Assembly: GCF_019343475.1 (NCBI RefSeq)
Contig: NZ_CP072453.1
Span: 3,596,001 to 3,660,000 of the forward strand
Length of the DNA stretch: 64,000 nt
Direction of reading: 5' to 3'
From: Providencia sp. R33
GTDB lineage: Bacteria > Pseudomonadota > Gammaproteobacteria > Enterobacterales > Enterobacteriaceae
Shown here: positions 44,934 to 54,508 of the stretch, one piece after another
Layout of the letters: each line of letters begins with the position of its first letter
Numbering within the stretch: the stretch's first letter is position 1
Notes under the pieces: model-generated
What the model was told of the DNA's origin: nothing
Database searches by the model: none
Seen by the model: the letters and a program-made list of their open reading frames with translations, nothing else
Translations under genes and position numbers: made by a program

Positions 44934-45872
44934 ATGATCATAGTCACTGGCGGAGCTGGTTTTATCGGCAGCAACATCATTAAAGCCCTAAACGCAATGG
45001 GCCGCACAGATATCCTCGTTGTGGACAATCTGAAAGATGGTACTAAGTTTGCCAACCTGGTTGACCTTGATATTGCGGATTACGCAGACAAAGAAGATTT
45101 TCTTGTTAGCATCCTTTCAGGTGATGATTTTGGCGATGTTGATGCCGTATTCCATGAAGGTGCATGCTCATCCACCACTGAGTGGGATGGCAAGTATATG
45201 ATGGATAACAACTATCAGTACTCAAAAGAGCTATTACATTACTGCTTAGAGCGTGAAATTCCCTTCTTATACGCCTCTTCCGCAGCCACTTATGGCGGCC
45301 GTAGCGATAACTTTGTTGAAGAACGCGAGTTCGAAAAACCATTAAATGTTTATGGTTACTCTAAATTCCAATTTGACCAGTATGTCCGCGAAATTCTGCC
45401 AGAAGCGGAATCACAAATCTGTGGCTTCCGTTATTTCAACGTTTATGGCCCAAATGAAGAGCATAAAGGTGGCATGGCGAGCGTGGCCTACCATTTAAAT
45501 AAACAAATTAATGAAGGGCAAAACCCGAAATTATTTGAAGGTAGCGAAACATTCCGCCGTGACTTTATCTATGTTGGCGATGTTGCCGCTGTAAATTTAT
45601 GGTTCTGGGAAAATAACGTTTCGGGTATTTTTAACTGTGGAACAGGGCGCGCAGAGTCTTTCCAAGCCGTTGCCGATGCAGTGACTGAATTCCACAAAGA
45701 CAAGAATGTGGCTGTCGAATATATTGAATTCCCAGAAAAATTAAAAGGCCGCTACCAAAGCTTCACGCAAGCGGACCTCACCAAGTTACGTGCTGCTGGT
45801 TATACTGCACCATTTAAAACGGTTGCAGAAGGCGTCACTGAATATATGCAGTTACTCAATAAAGACGCGTAA
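44934..45872 (+). CDS. rfaD: ADP-L-glycero-D-manno-heptose 6-epimerase
   Basis: Last step of ADP-heptose synthesis for the LPS inner core. The 312-aa SDR has IVTGGAGFIGSNI, EGACSSTTEWDG, YASSAATYGG and NVYGYSKFQFD (YxxxK). GAGGTATATCCC lies upstream. It is the first gene of rfaD-rfaF-rfaC, as in E. coli. The 229-bp interval from kbl must hold both promoters; in E. coli rfaD is partly heat-shock controlled, not tested here. Confidence 0.98.
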   Translation: MIIVTGGAGFIGSNIIKALNAMGRTDILVVDNLKDGTKFANLVDLDIADYADKEDFLVSILSGDDFGDVDAVFHEGACSSTTEWDGKYMMDNNYQYSKELLHYCLEREIPFLYASSAATYGGRSDNFVEEREFEKPLNVYGYSKFQFDQYVREILPEAESQICGFRYFNVYGPNEEHKGGMASVAYHLNKQINEGQNPKLFEGSETFRRDFIYVGDVAAVNLWFWENNVSGIFNCGTGRAESFQAVADAVTEFHKDKNVAVEYIEFPEKLKGRYQSFTQADLTKLRAAGYTAPFKTVAEGVTEYMQLLNKDA

Positions 45873-45881
45873 TTCGTATTT

Positions 45882-46928
45882 ATGAAAATATTGGTGATCG
45901 GCCCTTCATGGGTAGGGGATATGATGATGTCACAGAGCCTTTATCGCACAATAAAGGCACTTCATCCTCATGCGCAAATTGATGTGATGGCACCTCAATG
46001 GTGCCGCCCTTTGCTGGCTAAAATGCCTGAAGTCAATCAAGCCATCCCGATGCCTTTAGGGCATGGAGCCCTTGAAATCGGTGAACGTCGTCGATTAGGT
46101 ATCAGTTTGCGAGGAAATGGGTATGACCAAGCGATTGTTTTGCCTAATTCGTTAAAATCTGCACTTGTTCCATTCTTTGCTAACATTGCCAAAAGAACGG
46201 GCTGGCGCGGGGAAATGCGTTATGGGTTACTCAATGATATTCGCCCGTTGAATAAAGAAGCATTTCCATTGATGGTACAACGTTATGTTGCCCTTGCTTA
46301 TGATAAGCAGACCATTCAATCTGCTGCTGATATTCCATCACCAATATTAAAACCCAAACTCGTCACGGTTCCACAAGAAGTCAGTGAAACGCTGCAAACC
46401 TTTGCCATTGATGACTCTCGCCCGATTATTGGTTTTTGCCCAGGCGCCGAGTTTGGTCCAGCAAAACGCTGGCCACACTACCATTATGCAACCCTCGCCC
46501 AAGAATTGATCAGCTTAAAAGGCTATCAAGTTCTGCTATTTGGTTCCCAAAAAGACCATCCCGCAGGGGAAGATATTCGCCAAAGCTTAACGGATGAGGC
46601 CAAACCCTACTGCCATAATTTTGCGGGGGAAACGTCGCTAGAACAAGCCGTTAACCTGATTGATGCCTGCCATGCTGTTGTGAGTAACGATTCAGGGCTG
46701 ATGCATGTTGCCGCCGCATTAGATAAACCTTTAGTTGCACTTTATGGCCCAAGTAGCCCAGACTTCACACCACCATTGTCTGATAAAGCTGAAGTGATCC
46801 GCTTAATCGAGGGGTATCATAAAGTCCGTAAGGGGGATGGCGAAAGCGGTTATCACCAAAGCCTGATCGATATTCAGCCAAAAATGGTTTTAGACGCATT
46901 AGCACGTTTAAATATAGGTATTGAATAA
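45882..46928 (+). CDS. rfaF: ADP-heptose:LPS heptosyltransferase II
   Basis: A 348-aa GT9 enzyme adding the second heptose of the inner core. It has ILVIGPSWVGDMMMSQSLY, FCPGAEFGPAKRWP and VSNDSGLMHVAAALDKPLVALYGP. The stop overlaps the rfaC start by one base. Confidence 0.97.
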   Translation: MKILVIGPSWVGDMMMSQSLYRTIKALHPHAQIDVMAPQWCRPLLAKMPEVNQAIPMPLGHGALEIGERRRLGISLRGNGYDQAIVLPNSLKSALVPFFANIAKRTGWRGEMRYGLLNDIRPLNKEAFPLMVQRYVALAYDKQTIQSAADIPSPILKPKLVTVPQEVSETLQTFAIDDSRPIIGFCPGAEFGPAKRWPHYHYATLAQELISLKGYQVLLFGSQKDHPAGEDIRQSLTDEAKPYCHNFAGETSLEQAVNLIDACHAVVSNDSGLMHVAAALDKPLVALYGPSSPDFTPPLSDKAEVIRLIEGYHKVRKGDGESGYHQSLIDIQPKMVLDALARLNIGIE

Positions 46929-47890
46929 TGCGAGTATTATTAGTCAAAACATCTTCAATGGGCGATGTTTTACATTCTTTACCTGCATTAACTGATGCAC
47001 AGCAAGCTATCCCCAATATTCAATTTGATTGGGTGGTTGAGGAGGGTTTTGCACAAATTCCAATTTGGCACAGTGCAGTTAACCAAGTGATCCCTGTTGC
47101 TATCCGCCGTTGGCGGAAAAATTGGTTTTCTGCGCCAATCAGAGCCGAACGCACTGAGTTTCGTCAGCAATTACAAGCAACACAGTATGACGCAATTATT
47201 GATGCTCAAGGGCTACTAAAAAGCGCATTTCTCGTTACGCGCTTAGCCCATGGCGATAAGCACGGTTATGACCGCCATAGCATTCGCGAACCGCTTGCCA
47301 GTTTTTTCTATGACCATCGCTATGCCATTAGCAAGCAACAACATGCTGTCGAACGCATCCGCCAATTATTTGCAAAAAGCCTTGGTTATACTTGCCCGAC
47401 ACAGCAAGGTGATTACGCCATTGCACAGCATTTCTTGCAATCCGGTGTAAATAACGAAAGCCCTTACGTAATTTTTCTGCACTCCACCACTCGAGATGAC
47501 AAACATTGGCCTGAAGAAAACTGGCGAAATTTAATTGAGTTAATGGCGGGCAGTGGTGTAAAAATAAAGCTACCGTGGGGAGCACCACATGAGCAACAAC
47601 GCGCAGAGCGATTAGCTAAAGGCTTTGATTTTGTTGAGGTATTACCAAAGCTAACACTCGCTGAAGTGGCACAACAGATTGCCAATGCTAAAGCCGTTGT
47701 CTCCGTCGATACTGGGCTCAGTCATTTAACTGCCGCACTGGATAAACCCAACTTCACGCTGTTTGGCCCTACTGATCCGGGGTTGATTGGGGGTTATGGG
47801 CAGAATCAATATGCAATAATATCTAAAAGTAATATCATTAAGCATATTAGTGCTATAAATATTTATGAACAGTTGAAACATTTTCTCTAG
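46928..47890 (+). CDS. rfaC: ADP-heptose:Kdo heptosyltransferase I
   Basis: A 320-aa GT9 enzyme that adds the first heptose to Kdo. It has VLLVKTSSMGDVLHSLPAL, FLHSTTRDDKHWP and VSVDTGLSHLTAALDKP. It closes the rfaDFC operon. In E. coli waaL comes next; here yibB does. Confidence 0.97.
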   Translation: MRVLLVKTSSMGDVLHSLPALTDAQQAIPNIQFDWVVEEGFAQIPIWHSAVNQVIPVAIRRWRKNWFSAPIRAERTEFRQQLQATQYDAIIDAQGLLKSAFLVTRLAHGDKHGYDRHSIREPLASFFYDHRYAISKQQHAVERIRQLFAKSLGYTCPTQQGDYAIAQHFLQSGVNNESPYVIFLHSTTRDDKHWPEENWRNLIELMAGSGVKIKLPWGAPHEQQRAERLAKGFDFVEVLPKLTLAEVAQQIANAKAVVSVDTGLSHLTAALDKPNFTLFGPTDPGLIGGYGQNQYAIISKSNIIKHISAINIYEQLKHFL

Positions 47891-47983
47891 AAAGGTATCT
47901 TAACCTGCCAAGTTTTTTGATGTTTTACTGCATCATTTATGTAGGTACTTTTCTCATCTACTCAAAACCAGACACTTATTATA

Positions 47984-48844
47984 ATGAACAACTCTATCAC
48001 AATTATAACGGCATTTTTTGATATCGGCAGGGGAAATTGGAATGCTAAAAGTGGTCGATCCGATAGGTTAGAAAGAACAGCTGATACTTATTTTAATCAC
48101 TTTAAACGATTAGCGAAGCTTGATAATAAAATTATCATTTTTACCTCCCCAGATTTAAAAGACAAGATACTTAAACTTAGAGAAGGTAAGCCGACTCATA
48201 TAATTACAATTGATCTGCAACAGAAGTTTAAGTTTATTATAAATAAAATATCTTCTATTCAGCATAGTGACTCATTTAAAAGTCTTATAAAACCTGAACA
48301 ATTACAAAATCCTGAATACTGGTCAGCTGAATATGTTTTAGTGACAAATCTTAAAGCCTATTTTATCAATAAATATATAGAATTAGGCCTGTCAAGTGAT
48401 GAGCTTATAGCTTGGATTGATTTCGGTTATATTCGAAAAGCAAAAACGCTCAATGGTATCACTGAGTGGAAATATCCATTTGATCAGAATAAAGTGAATT
48501 TTTTCTCTATTAAAGATAACCTTAATCTACAAGATAAAAAAGGGATCATGGAGAAAGCTATTAATAATGATACTTATATTATTGGTGGGGTTATTGTTGC
48601 AACTAAAGAAAAATGGATTGAGTTTTACCATCTTGTTTTTCAAACACAGAAAAAACTAATACAGTCAGGCCTCATCGACGATGACCAAGGTGTATTTTTA
48701 ATTTGTGCTAGTCAAAAGCCAAGCTTAGTTAAATTAAATTACCTCGGTCATATGGAATGGTTTAAAGTGTTTAAATTATTCAATAAAGGTTCAAAAATTA
48801 ATTACTTAACTCGCCTTGGCATTCTATTGAGAATAATTAAATAA
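47984..48844 (+). CDS. yibB: YibB/HtrL family protein, putative LPS-core transferase
   Basis: A 286-aa protein with TIITAFFDIGRGNW at the N-terminus, NPEYWSAEYVLVTNLKAYF and LIAWIDFGY, the hallmarks of the HtrL/YibB (WlaTC) family. The family is linked to LPS or LOS core synthesis but the reaction is not settled. It is more AT-rich than rfaC and probably serves strain-variable core. In E. coli yibB lies upstream of rfaD; here it lies downstream of rfaC. Confidence 0.85.
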   Translation: MNNSITIITAFFDIGRGNWNAKSGRSDRLERTADTYFNHFKRLAKLDNKIIIFTSPDLKDKILKLREGKPTHIITIDLQQKFKFIINKISSIQHSDSFKSLIKPEQLQNPEYWSAEYVLVTNLKAYFINKYIELGLSSDELIAWIDFGYIRKAKTLNGITEWKYPFDQNKVNFFSIKDNLNLQDKKGIMEKAINNDTYIIGGVIVATKEKWIEFYHLVFQTQKKLIQSGLIDDDQGVFLICASQKPSLVKLNYLGHMEWFKVFKLFNKGSKINYLTRLGILLRIIK

Positions 48845-48873
48845 CAAAATTATATTAGCCAACTTAATGAGAG

Positions 48874-48900
48874 AAGCGCCCTGATTTCAAGGCGCTTTTT
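48874..48900 (+). terminator. Terminator after yibB
   Basis: AAGCGCC and GGCGCTT form a 7-bp stem with a 10-nt loop, followed by TTTTT, just before the convergent gene end. Confidence 0.88.
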
Positions 48901-48901
48901 G

Positions 48902-50362
48902 CTATTTCTGCGGCGCAATAAACCCAAAACACATCGTTTCAGGTGCCGCATCAGGCTCAGAGCGGTAAATCACATCTTCTTTTTCGATGGTAAATTGCGG
49001 CCAGAATTTACGGACTTTTGCAAAATTCTCATGTGCGCAATCATCGTATTTTTTACCTAACAATAAAGCACCATGCTGGCGAATTTCTGCTTCTGTAATA
49101 TCGCGATTGTACACATTTGGCGGCATATGTTTTTCCATGGACCAAGGCTGGATAACATGCGGGCGATCTTTCGCATAAATAATAAACCATTGATATTGAT
49201 TATCTTCGCCGCCAACATATTTAACTGGTGTACCATAACGTTGATGCCAGCGCTCTTCCCCTTCCGCTATCAGGGTTTTTACACCAATAAACTTTTGCCC
49301 TGCCCCGCGAATATTCGCCGCTTGAACGGTGATATAGCCAACCACCACTAAAACACCAAAAATCGCAAAACCAATGAGTGATTTCTTAAATGGTTTTTTT
49401 GGCATCACAGTTATTGAACCAACAAACAACGGCGCAATAATCGCCATAAAGGGTTGTAACCATTCCGTGATCCGCCCGCCATCATGGAACGAAAACCAGC
49501 CATAAATGACAACCAGTGGGAATAAAATAATGAAATTTGCCATACGATTAGGTAATGCTTTAGGCCAACCAAGTTTCCCGCCACTGCAATAAACAATAAT
49601 GGCAGCAATCACTAACGGGTAAAAAACACTTAATGCCGCTTGAGTTGTATGGAAATTAAAACCTGGGTCAATTTGCGAATCGACCCATTTAAAAGCTGAG
49701 AAGTCCGTCGCCATCAGCCAAAAGAAATTTGGCAGAACTAATGCAAACCACAACGCGATAGCTAAATAAAAAACGGGGTAACGGTAGCTCTGACGTGCCT
49801 GCTTAACAAAAATAGTCAGTAAGAAAACAGAACCCACTAAAGCGAGTGAGGAGTATTTTCCCATGGTTGCCAGCCCAGCAAACAAGGCAAAAGGCAGCCA
49901 CCACGCAGGGTTATCATCCACTGCGCGTAAAAAGAAATAAAGCACCCATGGCCATAAGGTGACGAGAATATAGTTATCATTATAAGGAATGATATCGAAA
50001 TTAATCACGCCCGAGAGGTTCAACATTAACATCGCAAACCAAGCAAGGTCACGACGCTCAGTTAAACGATAAGCCAGTTTCCAAACACCCAACAAGCCAA
50101 ATGCAATGCCAACAAAATGGACCAAATACCAATAAAAACTATATGAAATTCCCAAATAGATGGCTGGCCACATTAATACGCCAACGAACCATGGGTTTTT
50201 AGGCGAGCCCCATTCCCCATTCATTCCCCAATTGACAGCTTCTACCGTGTCATAAGGTACTGTTGGGTCAAAATAAAAGCTCGCTAAGATCCAAGCTACG
50301 GCATAGCCTATGACCCATAAATAAACATATTTATTTGAATTTGGTTGATTGATTGCTGGCAT
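48902..50362 (-). CDS. GT-C membrane glycosyltransferase (GT39/ArnT-like)
   Basis: A 486-aa protein with about 10-11 membrane helices and a C-terminal soluble domain of about 120 residues. The N-terminal PYDTVEAVNWGMNGEWG has the acidic residue after helix 1 that GT-C enzymes use for catalysis, and NPWFVG follows. These enzymes use polyprenyl-phosphate sugars on the periplasmic side. Placement next to waaA and the core genes suggests a modification of lipid A or core. The substrate is unknown. Identity to ArnT is not supported. Confidence 0.8.
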   Translation of the reverse strand: MPAINQPNSNKYVYLWVIGYAVAWILASFYFDPTVPYDTVEAVNWGMNGEWGSPKNPWFVGVLMWPAIYLGISYSFYWYLVHFVGIAFGLLGVWKLAYRLTERRDLAWFAMLMLNLSGVINFDIIPYNDNYILVTLWPWVLYFFLRAVDDNPAWWLPFALFAGLATMGKYSSLALVGSVFLLTIFVKQARQSYRYPVFYLAIALWFALVLPNFFWLMATDFSAFKWVDSQIDPGFNFHTTQAALSVFYPLVIAAIIVYCSGGKLGWPKALPNRMANFIILFPLVVIYGWFSFHDGGRITEWLQPFMAIIAPLFVGSITVMPKKPFKKSLIGFAIFGVLVVVGYITVQAANIRGAGQKFIGVKTLIAEGEERWHQRYGTPVKYVGGEDNQYQWFIIYAKDRPHVIQPWSMEKHMPPNVYNRDITEAEIRQHGALLLGKKYDDCAHENFAKVRKFWPQFTIEKEDVIYRSEPDAAPETMCFGFIAPQK

Positions 50363-50550
50363 ACTGTCTTAAAAGATAAGGAAAAATCCAAGTACTCCAC
50401 CTATTGCTAAAATAGCAAAATAGAATACCCCTATAACAAACGGTGCAGTCTACTATAGTTTAGATACAATACTAAGATGCGGGAGAAAATATTCGCGATT
50501 CATTGTTGTAATGTTCAAGTTGGCTCATCTAAAAAAGACGCATTGCATCA

Positions 50551-51831
50551 TTACTGTTCTTTTGGTGGCAAATAGGGTTGTAATAATTTTAATAAACGCT
50601 GGAGAGCGCCTTGATTTTCATGCAGAACTTCTGCGGCATGACGACCATAATATAACCGATAGTCTTCATCAGAAAGCAAGCTCGTCACTGCTTGTTCCAT
50701 CGATTCACTGTCCGTAACAGTAATCAGCCCATCAGCCTGCGCTAACTTCCCACAAATATCTTTAAAATTAAAGGTATGTGGCCCCATTAAAACAGGTAGT
50801 GCATGCGCAGCGGCTTCTAAAGGATTATGCCCCCCCGTTTCAACTAAGCTTCCGCCAACAAACGCAATGTCCGCAATTCCATACAGCAACATCAATTCAC
50901 CCATGGTGTCACCAATAACCACTTGGGTATCTACGGTAGGAATTGTGTTAGCGCTACGACGAATAAACGTTAAACCTGCCTTTTGGGTTAGCTCTTCGGC
51001 TTTTGCAAAACGTTCAGGATGACGAGGAACTAAAATGAGCAATAAATCTGGAAAACGTTTTAATAACTTTTGATGAGTTTCTAAAACAATCGCTTCTTCA
51101 CCGTCATGGGTACTGGTCGCAATCCACACAGGGCGATGTGCAGCCCATTGCCTGCGAAGGGTAATGGCACGAACCGCTAATTCAGGGGTAACGGAGATAT
51201 CAAATTTTAAGCTTCCCGTCACACTTAATTGCATACGCCTTAACCCAAGCTGAACAAAGCGCTCACCATCTTCTTGATGTTGCGCCGCCACTATCGTGAC
51301 ATTGCGTAGCATACGCTTCACAAAGCTACCTAATTTTTGATAACCCGCTGCAGAACGCTCTGATAATCGCGCATTAGCGATAACTAAGGGGATTTTTCTC
51401 TTATGCAGTTGATTTATCATGTTTGGCCAAAGCTCAGTCTCCATAATAATCACAAGCTTAGGATCGACCTGTTTAAGGAAACGACGCATCGAACCCGGTA
51501 AATCATAAGGGAGATAAACATGGCTAACATCATCACCAAATGCAGACTGCACACGTTCTGAACCAGTGGGCGTCATCGTGGTAACAGTAATAGGCAAGGA
51601 AGGATAGTGATGGCGAAGTGCCCTGACTAAAGGGACAGCGGCTAGTGTTTCACCCACTGAGACCGAATGCAGTAAAATGCCTTGAGGCTTAACTTTACCC
51701 GCACAAAAACCATAGCGCTCACCCCAACGTTTACGATACGCAGGCGCTTTTCGGCTACGCAGTAAAAGGCGAACCCATATAAATGGCTGGATAAGATAAA
51801 GAAGTACCTGATATAACCGCAGCAATAACAT
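50551..51831 (-). CDS. waaA: Kdo transferase WaaA
   Basis: A bifunctional GT30 enzyme that adds two Kdo residues to lipid IVA. The protein is about 426 aa from ATG 51831, close to E. coli WaaA (425). It has an N-terminal membrane anchor, RKAPAYRKRWGERYGF, LLHSVSVGETLAA (catalytic Glu) and GGHNPLEAAAHALPVLMGPHTFNF. The frame is open to a TTG at 51852, which is unlikely. It diverges from coaD. Confidence 0.97.
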   Translation of the reverse strand: MLLLRLYQVLLYLIQPFIWVRLLLRSRKAPAYRKRWGERYGFCAGKVKPQGILLHSVSVGETLAAVPLVRALRHHYPSLPITVTTMTPTGSERVQSAFGDDVSHVYLPYDLPGSMRRFLKQVDPKLVIIMETELWPNMINQLHKRKIPLVIANARLSERSAAGYQKLGSFVKRMLRNVTIVAAQHQEDGERFVQLGLRRMQLSVTGSLKFDISVTPELAVRAITLRRQWAAHRPVWIATSTHDGEEAIVLETHQKLLKRFPDLLLILVPRHPERFAKAEELTQKAGLTFIRRSANTIPTVDTQVVIGDTMGELMLLYGIADIAFVGGSLVETGGHNPLEAAAHALPVLMGPHTFNFKDICGKLAQADGLITVTDSESMEQAVTSLLSDEDYRLYYGRHAAEVLHENQGALQRLLKLLQPYLPPKEQ

Positions 51832-52034
51832 TCGATCTGATTCACTTACCAAAATTGGCGCTATCTTACCATAAACCTTCTGTAAAAGTGTGCAGAATAT
51901 GCACCTAAAAATTCACAAAGCCTCACTAACTCTTGTTGCAACCATGCAAGATAGCCGATAAGGTTAAGCTCTCGCATCGCTTATTTACGTCAATATCTTG
52001 AATAAGCAATAACAAACAATGAGATACTATCGCC

Positions 52035-52520
52035 ATGGAACATAAAGCCATCTACCCAGGTACTTTTGACCCTATCACATCAGGGCACGTTGATATTGTC
52101 ACCCGTGCAGCGGCAATGTTTGACCATGTACTCCTCGCTATTGCCAATAGCCAACGCAAAAACCCCATGTTTACCCTTGATGAGCGCGTTTCCCTTGCAA
52201 GGGAGGTGACGTCTCATCTTGATAATGTTGAGGTGGTGGGTTTTTCTGAGTTGATGGCGAGCTTTGCACAAAAAAAAGGGGCGAATATTCTAATCCGTGG
52301 TGTACGTTCAGTAGCTGATTTTGAATATGAGTGGCAATTAGCGAATATGAATCGCCACTTTGTCCCTGAATTAGAAACGGTATTTTTGCTCCCATCGCAA
52401 AGTTTATCCTTTGTGTCTTCATCTTTAATCAAAGATGTCGCCCTTCATGATGGTGATATATCCTCTTTTCTACCGCCAGTTGTTGCAGATGCAATGCTGA
52501 AAAAACTCAATAAAAAATAG
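52035..52520 (+). CDS. coaD: Pantetheine-phosphate adenylyltransferase
   Basis: Penultimate step of coenzyme A synthesis. The 161-aa protein has YPGTFDPITSGHVDIVTRA (HxGH-type nucleotide motif TSGH) and SFVSSSLIKDVA, near the usual length. It ends 10 bp from the convergent mutM stop. Confidence 0.98.
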   Translation: MEHKAIYPGTFDPITSGHVDIVTRAAAMFDHVLLAIANSQRKNPMFTLDERVSLAREVTSHLDNVEVVGFSELMASFAQKKGANILIRGVRSVADFEYEWQLANMNRHFVPELETVFLLPSQSLSFVSSSLIKDVALHDGDISSFLPPVVADAMLKKLNKK

Positions 52521-52529
52521 CTATCGGAG

Positions 52530-53339
52530 TTATTTTTGGCACTGAGGGCAGAAAAAGGTGCTACGCTGGCCTTGTTTAATACTTTCAATCGGCGTTCCGC
52601 ACATTGAACAAGGCTCACCCTTTTTTCCATACACAAATAACTCTTGTGCAAAATAACCCGGTTTACCATCTGACTGCAAAAAGTCTTTTAACGTTGTGCC
52701 ACCTTGCTCAATTGAGCGAGCTAACACGAGTTTGATTTGCTTAACCAACTCCGTGATTTCAGCCAATGTTAATGTATTGGTCGTTTTTTCAGGTGAAATT
52801 TTTGTCGCAAATAGGGCTTCATTTGCATAAATATTGCCAACACCAACGACGATTTTGTTGTCCATCAACCAAGGCTTGACCGCCACTTTCTTTTTTTGCG
52901 CGAGCTCATAAAGATATTGAGGGTTAAATTCATCAGATAGAGGTTCAGGGCCTAAATGCGCGAGTACCGAGCTGCTCTCTAAGTCATCACACCATAGCCA
53001 AGCCCCGAAGCGCCGCGGGTCTGTATAACGTAAAACTTTACCATCTCGCATCACTAAATCCACATGGTCGTGTTTTTCTTCAGGTCGCTCTTCCGTTAAA
53101 ATACGCACACTGCCGGACATGCCTAAGTGAACGATAATCCAGCCCTTTTTCAATTCAATCAGCAAGTACTTTGCACGGCGTTGCACGCTTAAAACAATTT
53201 CATCAGATAAGCTTTTTATTTGCTCACTGACAGGCCAACGCAAGCGGCTATTTCGTACGACTGCGTAAGAGATTGTATTACCGACTAAATGTGGCTCAAT
53301 ACCACGACGGCTGGTTTCGACTTCAGGTAGTTCTGGCAT
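52530..53339 (-). CDS. mutM: Formamidopyrimidine-DNA glycosylase
   Basis: A base-excision repair enzyme for 8-oxoguanine. The mature protein starts PELPEVETSRRGIEPHL with catalytic Pro and Glu; VGVGNIYANEALF and the C-terminal zinc finger (CSMCGTP then CPQCQ) are intact. At 269 aa it has family length. It lies at the end of the leftward core-LPS operon. Confidence 0.98.
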   Translation of the reverse strand: MPELPEVETSRRGIEPHLVGNTISYAVVRNSRLRWPVSEQIKSLSDEIVLSVQRRAKYLLIELKKGWIIVHLGMSGSVRILTEERPEEKHDHVDLVMRDGKVLRYTDPRRFGAWLWCDDLESSSVLAHLGPEPLSDEFNPQYLYELAQKKKVAVKPWLMDNKIVVGVGNIYANEALFATKISPEKTTNTLTLAEITELVKQIKLVLARSIEQGGTTLKDFLQSDGKPGYFAQELFVYGKKGEPCSMCGTPIESIKQGQRSTFFCPQCQK

Positions 53340-53361
53340 GTATAAACTCGTATTTTTTAAT

Positions 53362-54504
53362 TTATGAGTACCATTTTTTAATTACACTAAGCAACTCATC
53401 TTTCACAATTTCCCATGTAAAATTCTCATAAGCATGCTGTTTCGCATTATCCGCTATTTTTTGCTTGTCTGGATGATTTAATGCATTAGTAATGTCTTCA
53501 GCCATCATCTCTGGCGAAAGCGGTTCTCTGAAAATAAAGCCCGTCTTATTATGAGCGATGAATTCGACCATTGCACCTCGCTGACTCGCTATCACTGGAC
53601 GCCCTGAAGCCATGGCTTCAAGAGCTACCATACAAAATGGCTCTGGTGCAATAGAGGGCACTGCAATGACATCAGCAAGTGAATAATAGTGCCGAATTTT
53701 TTCTGGGTGAACCCCCCCTAAGAAAATGCACTGTTCCCCCAGGTGTTTGGCATAATCTTTTACTTCATCTTGATACTGTGCCAATTCGCCTTTTAAAGCG
53801 GCATTTGGGTCGCCCACGATAACAAGCTTACAGCGAGAGTCGCTTTTAAAGAAAGTTTGGCATGCTTGCATTAATTCAAGCAATCCTTTATCTCTCGCTA
53901 TTCGACCTGCAAATAACACAACTTTATCATCTGTAGTTAACCCAAAATCATCTCGACTAACCTCAGGTGGTTGCGCATAAATATCGCCATCAAATCCATT
54001 ACGAACCACTTCAATAAATGCATTGGGTAAACGTTCGCGATACCAACTTTGCATAAAGCGACTCGGCACAATAATTTTGATATCTTCAGGCACATCTTTA
54101 GGTTCATAAAAGTTATGCATGTGCAGCACAACGTGACTATGCCCTTCTTTCTTAATTATTTTTTTGAAGGATTTAATATGATTATGAACAAAAATAACGC
54201 TTTCATTCGCTGTTGGGGCAAACTGATGTTTAATTTTGACAATTCTATCCGCATAAGAATAGGGGTCTAGTCTTGTCCATTTTTTGAATAATCTCGTGTA
54301 CACTTTTCCAAACTTAATGCGCTCAATTTCACAGTGTTTATTGACGACTGAGTGTTTGGAATAACCGTCATTTTGTATACATACAATACGGTTTTCAATA
54401 TCTAGCCTTTTCGCAACATTATACATCCACGATTCAATCGCGGCAGCGCTCTTTGGCGGTATAGAAAATATCGGGGAAACCGTTAAAACGATTTTGTTTA
54501 TCAT
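53362..54504 (-). CDS. Family 4 glycosyltransferase, LPS outer core
   Basis: A GT4 enzyme of about 380 aa from ATG 54504 (MINKIVLTVSPIF). It has VLHMHNFYEP, VVLFAGRIARDKGLLELM and EPFCMVALEAMASGRPVIAS (E-x7-E). The frame stays open upstream to 54621, but that part overlaps the GT8 gene. It is the last transferase of the waaQ operon and probably adds an outer-core hexose or hexosamine. The linkage is unknown. Confidence 0.88.
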   Translation of the reverse strand: MINKIVLTVSPIFSIPPKSAAAIESWMYNVAKRLDIENRIVCIQNDGYSKHSVVNKHCEIERIKFGKVYTRLFKKWTRLDPYSYADRIVKIKHQFAPTANESVIFVHNHIKSFKKIIKKEGHSHVVLHMHNFYEPKDVPEDIKIIVPSRFMQSWYRERLPNAFIEVVRNGFDGDIYAQPPEVSRDDFGLTTDDKVVLFAGRIARDKGLLELMQACQTFFKSDSRCKLVIVGDPNAALKGELAQYQDEVKDYAKHLGEQCIFLGGVHPEKIRHYYSLADVIAVPSIAPEPFCMVALEAMASGRPVIASQRGAMVEFIAHNKTGFIFREPLSPEMMAEDITNALNHPDKQKIADNAKQHAYENFTWEIVKDELLSVIKKWYS

Positions 54505-54508
54505 AATA

